A DNA stretch of 64,000 nucleotides from an uncultured Kangiella sp. Lineage in GTDB: Bacteria > Pseudomonadota > Gammaproteobacteria > Enterobacterales > Kangiellaceae. Shown one piece after another: positions 10,679 through 21,100 of the stretch (positions within the stretch are counted from its first letter, which is position 1; each line of letters begins with the position of its first letter). The notes under the pieces are model-generated. The model ran no database searches, was not told where the DNA came from, and saw only the letters and a program-made list of their open reading frames with translations. A program made the translations under genes and the position numbers. The stretch is from NCBI GenBank assembly GCA_947503345.1, contig CANNCW010000001.1:372001-436000 (forward strand), given 5' to 3'.

Positions 10679-11364
10679 TGTTAGCGCCTAAATTTGAAAT
10701 AAAAACATACAGCGATCATGCGTTGCTTATTAATTTTCATGAAGAAGCTAGTCAAGCGTTAACTCATTACATTTATTCTCTATCGCAACAAGTGTCAGAA
10801 CTTCAGATAAATGGTTTCATTGAGGCAGTGACGGCTTACCAATCCTTATTAGTCATATTCGATGTGAATTTTTGGCACCTTGAGGAGGCTAGTAACAATC
10901 TTGAAGCGTTTATTGAGCAGTTTCAAACCGAGGGTATATTAAAACCTAATATAATATCGGTGCCAGTTTGTTATTCCCCAGAGTTAGCTCCAGATTTAGA
11001 AAACTTTTGTTCTAACAAAAACATCTCTATCTCTGAGTTAGTTGCTAAACACACAGCTAAATCCTACCGAGTTGAAATGCTAGGTTTTTTACCGGGCTTT
11101 TTGTATCTTTCAGGTTTATCAAAAGAGCTAGTAATGCCAAGAAAGAAGACTCCCAATTTCAAGGTTCCCGCTGGCTCAGTTGCCATAGGCGGTGAACAAA
11201 CCGGTATTTACCCAATAACCAGCCCTGGTGGTTGGCATATTATTGGGCGAACTCCTATGACATTCTTTGAGCCAGATAAGAATCCTCCAATCAACATTAA
11301 ACCGCTTGATGAAATAAACTTTCATGCCATAACTGAAAAAGAGTATTTCGAATATGGCAATTAA
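10678..11364 (+). CDS. pxpB: 5-oxoprolinase subunit B (KipI family)
   Basis: 228 residues, cyclophilin-like KipI/allophanate hydrolase subunit 1 family. Signature region MLGFLPGFLYLSGL, PRKKTPNFKVPAGSVAIGGEQTGIYP and SPGGWHIIGRTP are clear. In B. subtilis the homolog was first described as a kinase inhibitor, but next to pxpA and pxpC the 5-oxoprolinase role is the sound call. ATG shares its A with the pxpA stop, and the 3' end overlaps pxpC by 11 bp. Confidence 0.94.
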   Translation: MLAPKFEIKTYSDHALLINFHEEASQALTHYIYSLSQQVSELQINGFIEAVTAYQSLLVIFDVNFWHLEEASNNLEAFIEQFQTEGILKPNIISVPVCYSPELAPDLENFCSNKNISISELVAKHTAKSYRVEMLGFLPGFLYLSGLSKELVMPRKKTPNFKVPAGSVAIGGEQTGIYPITSPGGWHIIGRTPMTFFEPDKNPPINIKPLDEINFHAITEKEYFEYGN

Positions 11365-12277
11365 ATTTCTACAGGCTGGTATGCAAACCAGTCTTCAAGA
11401 CTTAGGTAGGCCTGGCTATCGATCAATTGGTATTTCTCAAGCGGGTGCCATTGATAGCGATAATTTTAAGCTTGCTAATTGGTTAGTAGGAAATCCAGTA
11501 AACAACCCTTGTCTAGAAATTTATCTCGGTGGGCCTGTTTTGGAGTTCACACAAGATATGGTAATTGGAATTGCTGGTGCTAAATTTCAAATCTTTATCA
11601 ATGATAAATTAACGAGTAGCGATCAAACACTGTTTGTGAATAAAGGTGATATCTTAAAGTTTGGGCAAAGTGTATCAGGTGCAAGAGCTTATATTGCTTT
11701 TAATGGTTCACCTAAAGATGAGCAATTTCTCAACTCATACTCGTGTGATACCACTAGTCAGCTTGGATACAACTCGGGAAAATCATTTCATGACAATCAA
11801 ATACTTGATATCCAAACTAGAAACCACACTAAGCAGATCAGGTTATTGCCAGCTGAGCTAAATACTCAATATCCAAAAAACATGCTGATAAGAGTCACTA
11901 AAGGAATGGAGTTTGATTTATTAACAGAGGAAGCTAAAAGAAATTTATTTGAGCAATCCTTTTCAGTGAGTCATAACTCAAATCGAATGGGACTTAGAAC
12001 CTCTGGCCAAGCATTGCAGGTAAATTTCGAGAAAACCATGATTAGCAGCCCCGTGACCGTTGGCACCATTCAACTTCCAACCAATGGACAGCCTATTGTT
12101 CTCTTAAACGAAGGACAAACCATTGGCGGCTATCCAAGAATTGGCCAAGTTATTAGTACTGATCTTCCATTACTCGGGCAAATCACGCCACATTCAAAAA
12201 TTTCTTTTTATTTAGTCAATATAGCAAAAGCGATCGATATTAATCATTTTAAAAAAAACTCAATCGCTAACCTCTGA
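11354..12277 (+). CDS. pxpC: 5-oxoprolinase subunit C (KipA / biotin-dependent carboxylase-like family)
   Basis: 307 residues of the KipA/allophanate hydrolase subunit 2 family. Key stretches are FLQAGMQTSLQDLGRPGYR, GISQAGAIDSDNFKLAN, LEIYLGGPVLEF, SNRMGLRTSG and IQLPTNGQPIVLLNEGQT-GGYPRIGQVIS. It forms the PxpBC part of the ATP-dependent enzyme. Last gene of the operon that begins with the NRAMP-like transporter; it ends two bases before the convergent gene on the other strand, with no terminator in between. Confidence 0.93.
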   Translation: MAIKFLQAGMQTSLQDLGRPGYRSIGISQAGAIDSDNFKLANWLVGNPVNNPCLEIYLGGPVLEFTQDMVIGIAGAKFQIFINDKLTSSDQTLFVNKGDILKFGQSVSGARAYIAFNGSPKDEQFLNSYSCDTTSQLGYNSGKSFHDNQILDIQTRNHTKQIRLLPAELNTQYPKNMLIRVTKGMEFDLLTEEAKRNLFEQSFSVSHNSNRMGLRTSGQALQVNFEKTMISSPVTVGTIQLPTNGQPIVLLNEGQTIGGYPRIGQVISTDLPLLGQITPHSKISFYLVNIAKAIDINHFKKNSIANL

Positions 12278-12279
12278 AA

Positions 12280-12963
12280 TTAATCATCTTTTTTTGATAA
12301 ATAAATTAATACTGAGTTTTGTTCATTTTCTGTCAAATGTTCGCCTCCCGACATTTGGAGCCCCTGAACATTTCCCCCCATTGTTATCGCCATAGTTGCA
12401 TTCATCATAGCCATATTGCGTGCTGCTAGACCTTGTTTATAAAGATTTATTTTCAACTTACATACTGAGGTTTTACAAACTAAATCCCCTACTTCATATG
12501 CATCTACATCCCCAAACTCCATTATGGCTTGTTTAATGTTATCCTGAGTTTGGAAAGCCCAACTAGCCTCTATAGACTCTTTTTTAAACAAAGCTACTAT
12601 CGCTTTTCTTTTTTCATCTTGTTTCTTAGCGAACTCCTCCGTTATCTCAAACTTTCCAGAAGTAACTTTTTCTTCAGCACCTTTCATAAGATCCTGCTCG
12701 ATTTTCTTCAATGCCTCGCGCTCTACAAAAACATCCAACTCAGCACTAATACGATTCAACTCAGCTTCCGTAGTGGCCAGCTTTTTTGAAATCTGTTCAT
12801 ATTTTCGTCGATACTCATCATCCGTGATAGTAATTTTTTCAGTCTCTGCAACTACTACCGTTTCTGGTTCAGATGCTTTAACAGTTACTTCCTTGGGTTT
12901 AAATAGTAGATAAGCATTTGCTGATAAGGACAAAACTAGTAGTCCAATTATTATTTTATTCAT
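12280..12963 (-). CDS. Membrane-anchored coiled-coil protein of unknown function (paralog 2)
   Basis: 227 residues. Residues 3-22 form a single hydrophobic anchor or uncleaved signal (IIIGLLVLSLSANAYLLF), followed by a charged, heptad-like helical region (about 48-125) and a C-terminal domain holding C163-x4-C168, which could form a disulphide outside the cytoplasm. No named family recognised. It is a diverged tandem copy of the gene 13 bases upstream: both begin MNKIIIGLL and share YLLFKPKEV. I start at 12963 because the anchor begins there and the next gene upstream ends at 12977; a longer frame up to 13044 would overlap that gene. Confidence 0.8.
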   Translation of the reverse strand: MNKIIIGLLVLSLSANAYLLFKPKEVTVKASEPETVVVAETEKITITDDEYRRKYEQISKKLATTEAELNRISAELDVFVEREALKKIEQDLMKGAEEKVTSGKFEITEEFAKKQDEKRKAIVALFKKESIEASWAFQTQDNIKQAIMEFGDVDAYEVGDLVCKTSVCKLKINLYKQGLAARNMAMMNATMAITMGGNVQGLQMSGGEHLTENEQNSVLIYLSKKDD

Positions 12964-12976
12964 TTCATTTCTCTTA

Positions 12977-13615
12977 TTATTTGGATTGCCAAAAATAGAC
13001 GGTAACATCACCAGTTTTTTCATTTTGAACATATTTAGTTCCAAAATTGGGCATATCGGGATGATTACTTGGGCTAAAATTCATTGTAGCTACTTGAGCC
13101 AACTGAATATTATTAGTCCCATCTGCTTCATAAGAACGTATCGACATTCGGCAAGTAGTAGATTTACACTCTATATTAGAGAGTGAGTATTTATCATGCT
13201 CAACTTCGGTATTAATTACCGCTTGAATCGCTGAAGTCACTTTGTGTGACCATATTGGGTCTACAGGTTCCGAATAAAAAGCTTCCATCCCTTTCTTGGA
13301 TTGATTACTTAAGTGTTTTTTATAACCTTCAGTAATGATTTGCTCTTTTAACTCGTTTTTTGCAACTTCTTCAGGAGTTATCGATACTTCTGTGTCATTA
13401 GTTTCCGCATTCTTCAATAAATTATTTAAACTGGCTATTTCTAACAAAGCAGCTTGGTACTTTTTTTCAAGTTCAAGATCTTTAATCAGCTCCTTTTCTT
13501 GCACAACAACCTTTTCAGGCTCAAGCTCCGTTACAACGACTTCTTTAGGCTTAAAAAGCAAATAAGCATTAGTCGCTAGGGATATTGTTAATAGGCCTAT
13601 AATTATTTTATTCAT
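12977..13615 (-). CDS. Membrane-anchored coiled-coil protein of unknown function (paralog 1)
   Basis: 212 residues with the same plan as its downstream copy: anchor at 3-22, acidic and helical stretch (about 40-110, with IKDLELEKKYQAALLEIASL likely coiled coil), and a C-terminal domain with C150-x4-C155 in IECKSTTCRMSI. The two copies are similar at the N-terminus and around the Cys pair but differ elsewhere. AAGGAG six bases before ATG 13615 is a strong start. It lies 50 bases downstream of rlmB on the same strand and may be read from that operon. Function unknown. Confidence 0.82.
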   Translation of the reverse strand: MNKIIIGLLTISLATNAYLLFKPKEVVVTELEPEKVVVQEKELIKDLELEKKYQAALLEIASLNNLLKNAETNDTEVSITPEEVAKNELKEQIITEGYKKHLSNQSKKGMEAFYSEPVDPIWSHKVTSAIQAVINTEVEHDKYSLSNIECKSTTCRMSIRSYEADGTNNIQLAQVATMNFSPSNHPDMPNFGTKYVQNEKTGDVTVYFWQSK

Positions 13616-13665
13616 TATTATCTCCTTATGTTATTTTTTATTGGTTATTAATTTTGCATAAAAAT

Positions 13666-14406
13666 TCAATTCCGTTGGCGGACAATTTCAAACAAAGTGA
13701 CTCCTGTGGCAACGGATACGTTGAGACTAGATACCTCGCCAGCCATTGGGATTTTAATTAAATGATCGCACGTTTCTTTGGTGAGACGGCGCATTCCATC
13801 GCCTTCAGCGCCCATAACGATTGCTATTGGTCCAGTTAAATTTGACTGATAAATATCTTGCTCTGCTTCTCCTGCAGCGCCATAAATCCAAATGCCTCTT
13901 TCCTGTAGCTGCTTCATACTTCTGGATAAATTTGTTACGCTAATAAAGGGAATAGCTTCAGCGGCTCCACAAGCGACTTTTCTTACCACGTCGGTAATGC
14001 TGGCAGCATTGTCTTTTGGTGCTATCACCATATTAACTCCAGCTGCATCTGCGCTACGCAAACAGGCTCCTAAATTGTGCGGGTCGGTGACACCATCTAA
14101 AATTAAAACAAATGGATTGCCAGCAACCGCATCTAGTAATTCGGGAATATGTTTTTCATGGTAATTAACTTGTTTGAAACTTTGACCACACTCTGCAATG
14201 ACTCCTTGATGTCTTTGCGAGGTCATTTCATCAAGCGATTCACGTGTTTTCTGAACGACTTTTAAATTTGCAGATTGAGCTAACTTTATGAGCTTGTGCA
14301 AGCGCTGATCGCGACGATCTTGTTGCACCAATATTTTATTGATCTCTTCCGCTCTGCGTTTGATTAAGACTTCTACCGCATGAATTCCAAATACAATTTC
14401 TGACAT
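13666..14406 (-). CDS. rlmB: 23S rRNA (guanosine-2251-2'-O)-methyltransferase
   Basis: 246 residues, SpoU/TrmH class of the SPOUT superfamily, methylating G2251 in the peptidyl-transferase P loop. N-terminal substrate-binding domain (FGIHAVEVL, QRHQGVIAE) and catalytic SPOUT knot with motifs DGVTDPHNLGACLRSADAAG, IVMGAEGDGM and VSSLNVSVATGVTLFE. It follows rnr by 30 bases, the same pairing as in E. coli. Confidence 0.96.
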   Translation of the reverse strand: MSEIVFGIHAVEVLIKRRAEEINKILVQQDRRDQRLHKLIKLAQSANLKVVQKTRESLDEMTSQRHQGVIAECGQSFKQVNYHEKHIPELLDAVAGNPFVLILDGVTDPHNLGACLRSADAAGVNMVIAPKDNAASITDVVRKVACGAAEAIPFISVTNLSRSMKQLQERGIWIYGAAGEAEQDIYQSNLTGPIAIVMGAEGDGMRRLTKETCDHLIKIPMAGEVSSLNVSVATGVTLFEIVRQRN

Positions 14407-14436
14407 ATTATTTAACTCTTAATTCTTTAGTGTCAT

Positions 14437-16836
14437 TCACTTACGTTTACCACTTTTGCCACGTTTAGGCTTGGTGTTTTTACCGTAACTCTTTTTAGGC
14501 CCTTTACCCTTTTTTCCTTTTGCACTTTTGCTATAAGGGCTGCCTTTACGTTCGTCTTTGGCTGTTGAACCTGAACGCTTTGCTTTTGCGTATAACTTTC
14601 TGCGCTCAGATCCTTTAACCTCATCTCGTTTAACAGACTCGCGCTTTACTAGATCAAAATCTATTTTTTTATCTTCTAGATCCACTCGACTAACTTTAAT
14701 TAAACAGCGATCACCTACTCTAAAACTTTTACGACTGCGTTCGCCTATTAAGCGCATTTTTGCAGCATCAAAATGGTAATAATCACCATCAAGCGCACTG
14801 ATATGAATCAAGCCATCAACGTGTAGCTCATCTAGCTGAACAAATAGACCAAAACTAGTGATGGTTGATACAGTTCCCCAATATTCCTCGCCTACCCGCG
14901 TCAGCATATATTCGCACTTCAACCAATCAACAACATCACGAGTAGCTTTATCAGCACGACGCTCCGTCATTGAAGAATGCTCTGTTAATTGAACCAATTC
15001 AGCATCAGTATATTTCTGACCGGTCTCAGCTCCAGCTAGCTTATTATTTTCTGCAAGAATTTGTTTAATAATTCGATGCACTAATAAATCGGGATAACGA
15101 CGAATTGGCGATGTAAAATGTGTATATGACTCAAAAGCTAGTCCAAAATGTCCCTCATTTTCTGGGCTATACACCGCCTGCATCATCGACCGCAACATCA
15201 TGGATTGAATTAGCTCACTATCTGGACGCTCCTTAATCGAGTTATGCAATTCCCGATAATGCTTAGGTTCAGGATTTTGTCCCCCAAACAGGAATAAACC
15301 TAACTCCCCCAAAAATGCTCTAAACTTTTCTAAGCGCTCTTCTGAAGGACCTTCATGAATGCGGTATACACCTGGGAACTTATTTTTCTCTATAAATTCT
15401 GCTGCAGCCACGTTTGCACAAATCATGCATTCTTCAATAATTTTGTGAGCATCGTTTCTAACCAAGCCAATAATTTTTTCAATCTTACGCTCTTGATTAA
15501 AAATAATTTGTGTTTCTGTGGTTTCAAACTCGATTGATCCCCGCTCATGTTTTAGTTTCAAGCGAGCTTTAAATAGTTCATAAAGACTTTCTAAGTCTTT
15601 AACTAATGGCGCATACTCTTTCCTTAATTCTTCATCACCAGATAAAATATTCCAGACTTTGGTGTAAGTAAACCGAGCATGAGAATGCATGACTGCGGGA
15701 TAGAACTTAGAGTCAATAACTTTACCATTGGAGTTTAGCTCCATCTCGGAAACCATACACAAGCGATCCACCTTAGGATTTAAAGAACACAATCCATTAG
15801 ATAAAATCTCTGGCAACATGGGAACGACATAATTTGGGAAATAAACTGAGTTACCGCGCTTTATTGCTTCATCGTCTAAAGCACTATCGGGTTGTACATA
15901 GTGACTGACATCAGCAATTGCCACCCACAAACGCCAACCTCCATTCGGTTCTTTTCTACAATAAACCGCGTCATCAAAGTCTCTAGCATCCTCACCATCG
16001 ATAGTTACCAATGGCAAATCACGTAAATCAACTCGACTCTCTGAATCTAATTTCCAATCTTTCTCCGTTATTTCAACTGGTAGCTCAGTAACTTGTTCAT
16101 TAACAGCTTCTGGCCACTCATGGGGAATACCATGTGAGCGAATGGCAATTTCAATTTCCATACCAGCAGAAAGATAATCTCCAAGAACTTCTGTAATTCG
16201 TCCACGTGCATGGCGGTTCTTATTGGGACGCTGAATAATCTCAGCAACCACCACTTGACCGACTTCCGCTTGTAAGCCAGAACTTATATCGACAATTAAG
16301 TCATGTTGAATTCGTGAATCTTCTGATGAAACGAAGTAAAGTCCATTCTCTTCATATAAACGCCCTACTATATGGGTTGTCGAGCCATCTAAGATCTCAA
16401 CAATATCGCCTTCCGTCTTTCCCCTTCGATTTATCTTCCTAATACGTGCTAAAACCTTATCACCATGAAAAACATTGTGCATTTCACGTGGTGACAAATA
16501 CCAGTCTTCGCCCCCCTGCTCTAAAGCTAAGTATCCGAAACCATCGCGATGTGCTAACACGGTCCCCCGTACCAAGTCTGTGGCATCAACTAAACAGTAG
16601 TCCCCTTTACGGTTGCAAAGTAATTGACCATCACGTTCCATGGCATTCAAACGCTTATGAAGTGCTCTCTTATCATCGGTTTCAACTATTTTTAACTGTT
16701 CAGTTAATTCATCAAATGATAAAGGCTCGCCTTTTGATTCCAAGGTTTGCAAGATAAATTGACGGCTAGCAATAGGGTTTTGGTAGCGTTGAGCTTCCAA
16801 ATTAGCTTGAGGATCTAATGGAGTTTTTTGAGACAT
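14437..16836 (-). CDS. rnr: Ribonuclease R
   Basis: 799 residues; processive 3'-5' exoribonuclease that degrades structured RNA and helps in rRNA quality control. Domains in order: N-terminal winged helix (about 20-85), two cold-shock/OB domains (about 85-250), RNB catalytic domain with D280, D286, D288 and D289 in the DGEDARDFDD cluster, the RRYPDLLVHR block, an S1 domain (about 645-730) and a Lys/Arg/Gly-rich tail that binds RNA or ribosomes. AAGGAA six bases upstream supports ATG 16836. In E. coli nsrR precedes rnr; here no nsrR is present. Confidence 0.97.
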   Translation of the reverse strand: MSQKTPLDPQANLEAQRYQNPIASRQFILQTLESKGEPLSFDELTEQLKIVETDDKRALHKRLNAMERDGQLLCNRKGDYCLVDATDLVRGTVLAHRDGFGYLALEQGGEDWYLSPREMHNVFHGDKVLARIRKINRRGKTEGDIVEILDGSTTHIVGRLYEENGLYFVSSEDSRIQHDLIVDISSGLQAEVGQVVVAEIIQRPNKNRHARGRITEVLGDYLSAGMEIEIAIRSHGIPHEWPEAVNEQVTELPVEITEKDWKLDSESRVDLRDLPLVTIDGEDARDFDDAVYCRKEPNGGWRLWVAIADVSHYVQPDSALDDEAIKRGNSVYFPNYVVPMLPEILSNGLCSLNPKVDRLCMVSEMELNSNGKVIDSKFYPAVMHSHARFTYTKVWNILSGDEELRKEYAPLVKDLESLYELFKARLKLKHERGSIEFETTETQIIFNQERKIEKIIGLVRNDAHKIIEECMICANVAAAEFIEKNKFPGVYRIHEGPSEERLEKFRAFLGELGLFLFGGQNPEPKHYRELHNSIKERPDSELIQSMMLRSMMQAVYSPENEGHFGLAFESYTHFTSPIRRYPDLLVHRIIKQILAENNKLAGAETGQKYTDAELVQLTEHSSMTERRADKATRDVVDWLKCEYMLTRVGEEYWGTVSTITSFGLFVQLDELHVDGLIHISALDGDYYHFDAAKMRLIGERSRKSFRVGDRCLIKVSRVDLEDKKIDFDLVKRESVKRDEVKGSERRKLYAKAKRSGSTAKDERKGSPYSKSAKGKKGKGPKKSYGKNTKPKRGKSGKRK

Positions 16837-16943
16837 ACTGGTTCCTTATTTTTAACCATTGTAATAAGTCTCAAGGTTTATATCTATATTTGGTTGAATA
16901 AATGACAATAATGTATCGACTTAACAAACACTAACGTTATTGT

Positions 16944-17222
16944 TTAGCCTTTTTTGGACTCTCGAATATAGAAACGTGCTTTTTCCGAATTATTTACACA
17001 AGCGTCATAACTTTCAAAGGTTTGGTTAGTTTTAGCAGCCGTCAATAATGAAACCGCCTTGGTATAACTCACAGTACCAGCGAAGCCCTCAGCTTTTGCA
17101 AAGTTTAATTCCTTATACGCATTATCAATTGAAGCTCGACAGTTTTCTGCGCTCATACCCTTTCGAGCTCCAGCGCAAGCTGTCAATGACAAGAGTATTA
17201 AAACAATTACACTGAATTTCAT
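16944..17222 (-). CDS. Small lipoprotein of unknown function
   Basis: 92 residues. A short signal peptide ends in the lipobox LTAC, so Cys16 should be lipidated and the protein anchored to a membrane on the periplasmic side. The rest is helical, with Ala/Lys repeats (AYKELNFAKAEGFAGTVSYTKAVSLLTAAKTNQ) and two further Cys (in AENCRAS and YDACVNN). The pattern loosely recalls DUF4398-type helical lipoproteins, but I do not claim membership. GGAG eight bases upstream selects ATG 17222 over a frame extending to 17240. Confidence 0.75.
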   Translation of the reverse strand: MKFSVIVLILLSLTACAGARKGMSAENCRASIDNAYKELNFAKAEGFAGTVSYTKAVSLLTAAKTNQTFESYDACVNNSEKARFYIRESKKG

Positions 17223-17259
17223 ATTACAACTCCAAAACATTTTATCTCTGTTTGCAAAG

Positions 17260-18006
17260 CTAGGGCTTTCTAAAGATTTTAAATGATAAAGGCCAATTAC
17301 ATTTTTTCATATGACCTGTATCACACCATGCAAATTCCAAAGGCTGAAGGATTAAATTTACAGGATCTTCACCTTCTTGCTTTTTATAGGTATGTACCGC
17401 CGACCAAGTTCTTAAGTAATCAGCAAACTGTTGATACGACCAAGTAACTTCCATCTTAATTTTAGGTGGGATTAATAACTGGTTGGGAAATTCAAAATTA
17501 TCATAACCTTGATTAACCCATTGTCGACGCTCAGACCAGTAATCGCCAAGAATATCTTGATAGAGTTTCTTGATAATTTTATCTGCCTCGGGATTAATGC
17601 TCACCAAGCTATAACTCCAAGCAGCAAATATTCCTCCCGGCTTTAACACTCTATCCACTTCTTGCATAAAAGCATCGAAATCAAACCAATGTAGTGCTTG
17701 AGCTACCGTTACGATATCGACACTTTCGTCTTCTAAACTGGCTCTCTCAGCAGCTTCATGACGATAAATAATATTAGGAGCTTTTTTAGCATGAGCCAAT
17801 TGTTCGACACTTTCATCAGTTGCAATAACGGTATCAAATTGTTTTGCCAGTTGAATAGCGGCTTGCCCAGTACCAGTACCAACATCCCAAGCCGTATCAT
17901 GGCCATCGCAAACCATGGCTAAATACTGAAAAATCTCTGAAGGATAATCAGGTCGATTACGCTCGTATTGTTGCGCAATTTCTGAAAAGTAGTTTTTATC
18001 ATCCAT
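17260..18006 (-). CDS. Class I SAM-dependent methyltransferase, substrate unknown
   Basis: 248 residues, Methyltransf_11/UbiE-like fold. Motif I is WDVGTGTGQAA (about 41-51), motif II around IATDESVEQL, and post-I/III appear as VTVAQALHWFDF and VLKPGGIFAAW. The N-terminal FSEIAQQYERNRPDYP is typical of a small-molecule methyltransferase group found in bacteria and yeast (trans-aconitate methyltransferase-like), but the acceptor cannot be told from sequence. AAAGG eight bases before ATG 18006. It lies between the ABC/M1 unit and a lipoprotein on the same strand. Confidence 0.85.
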   Translation of the reverse strand: MDDKNYFSEIAQQYERNRPDYPSEIFQYLAMVCDGHDTAWDVGTGTGQAAIQLAKQFDTVIATDESVEQLAHAKKAPNIIYRHEAAERASLEDESVDIVTVAQALHWFDFDAFMQEVDRVLKPGGIFAAWSYSLVSINPEADKIIKKLYQDILGDYWSERRQWVNQGYDNFEFPNQLLIPPKIKMEVTWSYQQFADYLRTWSAVHTYKKQEGEDPVNLILQPLEFAWCDTGHMKKCNWPLSFKIFRKP

Positions 18007-18083
18007 AATGAAAAACCTTTATTAATTTAATAACAAGAATACTAACAATCTTTTTATAAAGCAATCTTTGCCATTATTAAAAT

Positions 18084-18101
18084 AGCCCGCAAAAGCGGGC
18101 T
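18084..18101 (-). terminator. Intrinsic terminator after the ABC permease-M1 peptidase gene
   Basis: A 7-bp GC-rich stem (AGCCCGC / GCGGGCT) with an AAAA/TTTT loop, followed on the minus strand by ATTTTAAT. It begins seven bases past the stop at 18108. Confidence 0.75.
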
Positions 18102-18107
18102 TGATGA

Positions 18108-21100
18108 CTAATCTTCTTCCACTAACTTCAAGTTATCGTTAGAGTTTCTATCAATTAAAGTAATGTAAGGATCAACACCTGCATACACTGGCTTTTTATC
18201 AAGCTGTAATACTACTCGGTTCTCACCTTTTATTAATTTATGCTTCTTAAAATACAAGACATGATCCTTTGCCTTTGGGTCATCCGGATCTTGTGTGAAA
18301 ACACCAATATCAAAATTAATGTCAATCGGTGTTTCAGATTCTTCTCCTTGTCCATCGGCATAATACTTATTAGCATCAAGAAGAAGCTCTAGTTCAAATT
18401 TTCCGTTCTCAATTTCTTTAACCTTTGCCGACTCCACCTTCAGATCAAACAAAGTGATTTTCTTAAATAAATCATCTACAAATGCATGCCCCTCAACTGG
18501 AATTTCAGCTTTAAGAAAATCAATTAGGTTCAAAGTTGTAGGGTATGGATTAGAAGCGTATTGATACTTTTCTAAAAACTTCTTTAGAGCAGTATTAATA
18601 ACCTTTTCTCCATATCGGTCACGTAAAGAATACATTACCACGCCACCTTTTTGGTAATGAATATATTGCTGGTTCTCAGCTCTGTATAGTGGCATTTCTT
18701 CGATTAGCTCAGAACTTCTAGCTCGTAAGTACCTGTCCATTTCATATTTCAAGAATTTACGTAAATGATGCTTACCCAATCTTTTTTCCATCACCATATA
18801 TGCAGAGTATTCCGCTAAAGTTTCTGACAACACAGCGCCACCTTGAACATCTGCAGGAGTCACTTGATGCCCCCACCATTGATGAGCCATTTCATGGGCG
18901 GTCACAAAATAAACGTAGTCAATATTACTTTCATCACGTAAATCCGCTATAAACCCAATATCTTCCGAATACGGGATAGTATTTGAAAAGCTCTGTGCAA
19001 ATCTTGCGTATCGTGGAAATTCGATGATTCTTACTTGGCGGTGTTGATAAGGGGAAAACTCCTTACCAAAATAGTCTAGCGACGATTTAGTAGCCTCAAT
19101 CATTCTATCTACATTCATATTATGATCAGGATGATGATAGACCTCAATACTCACACCATCATGTTGCTCTTTCTTCGAAGCATATTTACCTGAAAGAAAT
19201 GCTACATAATTAAATATTGGAGCATCCATTTTGTAATGATAATAACTACGTCCATCCTTTTTCCATTGTTTTTGCAAGTAACCCGGAGAGATTGCAAATT
19301 GCTCCGTCTCAGTAGATACAATAGTTTCAAAGTTTATAAAATCAGCCTCAGCTCCTACAAAATTTATACCGTAACGACTTTCATCTTCCAGTTTGGCAAC
19401 TCTATCCCTTGGCTGCATATCTCTCTTACGACGTTCATGCCGATCGGCAATTTCAAAATTAGCGTTATAACCAAAATGCGGTAATATTTCGTCACTATTT
19501 ACAAAAGATCCGTTCGTTACCACCCTAGTATCAGAACCTTGATCTACGAAGCCCTTATTCCCACGAACGTATTCAAAGTCCAACCTCGTCTTTTCTCCTG
19601 GCTGTAAAGCTCTATCAAACTTAATCCAGGCATGATCAAATTTAACGTCACGTTTTAGCTCCTTGCCACCTTGTATAGTAAATTCAAATTCACGATGCTT
19701 ACCGCCACGCCAATTAATCAACGTCTTATCCAAAGGTTCATCATTATTATTAACAAGTAAATAATGTCCTTTTACTTTTACTTGTCGCTCGCTTGGGTAA
19801 AAATCCACTTCAGCATAAACATCGGTAATAGTTGGTAACAACTGATTCTCGTACTGCTTATATTTATCTTCATATTCCGCACGCAAATCTAATCGTTCGT
19901 CACTTGTCACGAAGTCGTTCAACACTCGTGTGTTATAAAAAACCCATGAACCGGACGAGACAAATACTAGCAAACCAAGAGTAGTAGCTATTAGTCCTTT
20001 CATTCCAAGATTTTTCTTTAATTGAGCAAACCTTGACTTCAAATCATACTCAGCACCTCGACGCCATAACCCATAACCAATGGTAGTAAGAACAACTACT
20101 AATCCTAACCAATACAAGCTATACCACAGATTCGCTTCCAAGAAATGTCCATATTGATTCAAATCTGAATACACCACATTCGGAGCAATAGCAAAGTGCC
20201 ATAAATTGTGTTCGAAGCCTAAATTACTCAGTGTCATCTGCAGGATAAATATCCCAACAAAAATTAACATCCCTAAATATTTATTAGAACTTACAACTTG
20301 AATAAAGAATGCCAGAATTGTCATCATTACCATTGGGATTATTAAATTTAGCGAAGACATGCCAAAATAAACGCCCCACTCAAAATTAGTATACCCCCTC
20401 GTTACCTGGAAAAAACTTGTAAACAACACTCCCAACAGACTTAAAGTTAATATAATCAGGGTCAAAGCTATTACTTTCGGAAAATAAAGACTCCAGTTAT
20501 TTATTGGGGTTGATTCCACTATATCGCCAATTCCTAGTTGTCGCTCACGCCATACTATTTCACCTGAATAGTAAGTAATAATAATAAGGATTATTAAGAA
20601 AAATGTGTTGGTCACAAACCCCACCATATCTCGGGTAATCGGCCAATCATCGGTACCAAATAAACCAGTACTTTCAAAATAAATAGGACTAAGCATGAAT
20701 AATGCAAACAAGCACAAAATTATAAAAGGCGGACTCTTAATAGTTTGCGAAATTTCAAACTTGGTTCTGGTTTTAAAATGTTGCCAGCTACTTTTAGAAT
20801 CATGACTCGGCTTAACCACAGAATAAGTTGTAGGTGCCAAAGCTTTTTCTCGTTTTTCCTTTTTACTTTTAACCTTCTTATTTTTGCGAATGTCTACGAA
20901 CAAGTGAGTTAGGACTGCAATCACAACCGCTAAACTAAGCCATAGGACTCGGTTAAGTAGTAAATTGCCTTCTAGCGGCACCAATTGAGTATTTCTTTCA
21001 AACGGTGTCCAGTACCTAGTTGCATCAACAAAAGCACTAATACCAAATGGATCTATTAAGGCTCCCATTTGCGCATTGTTTGGATTCTCTGCGATAGCTC

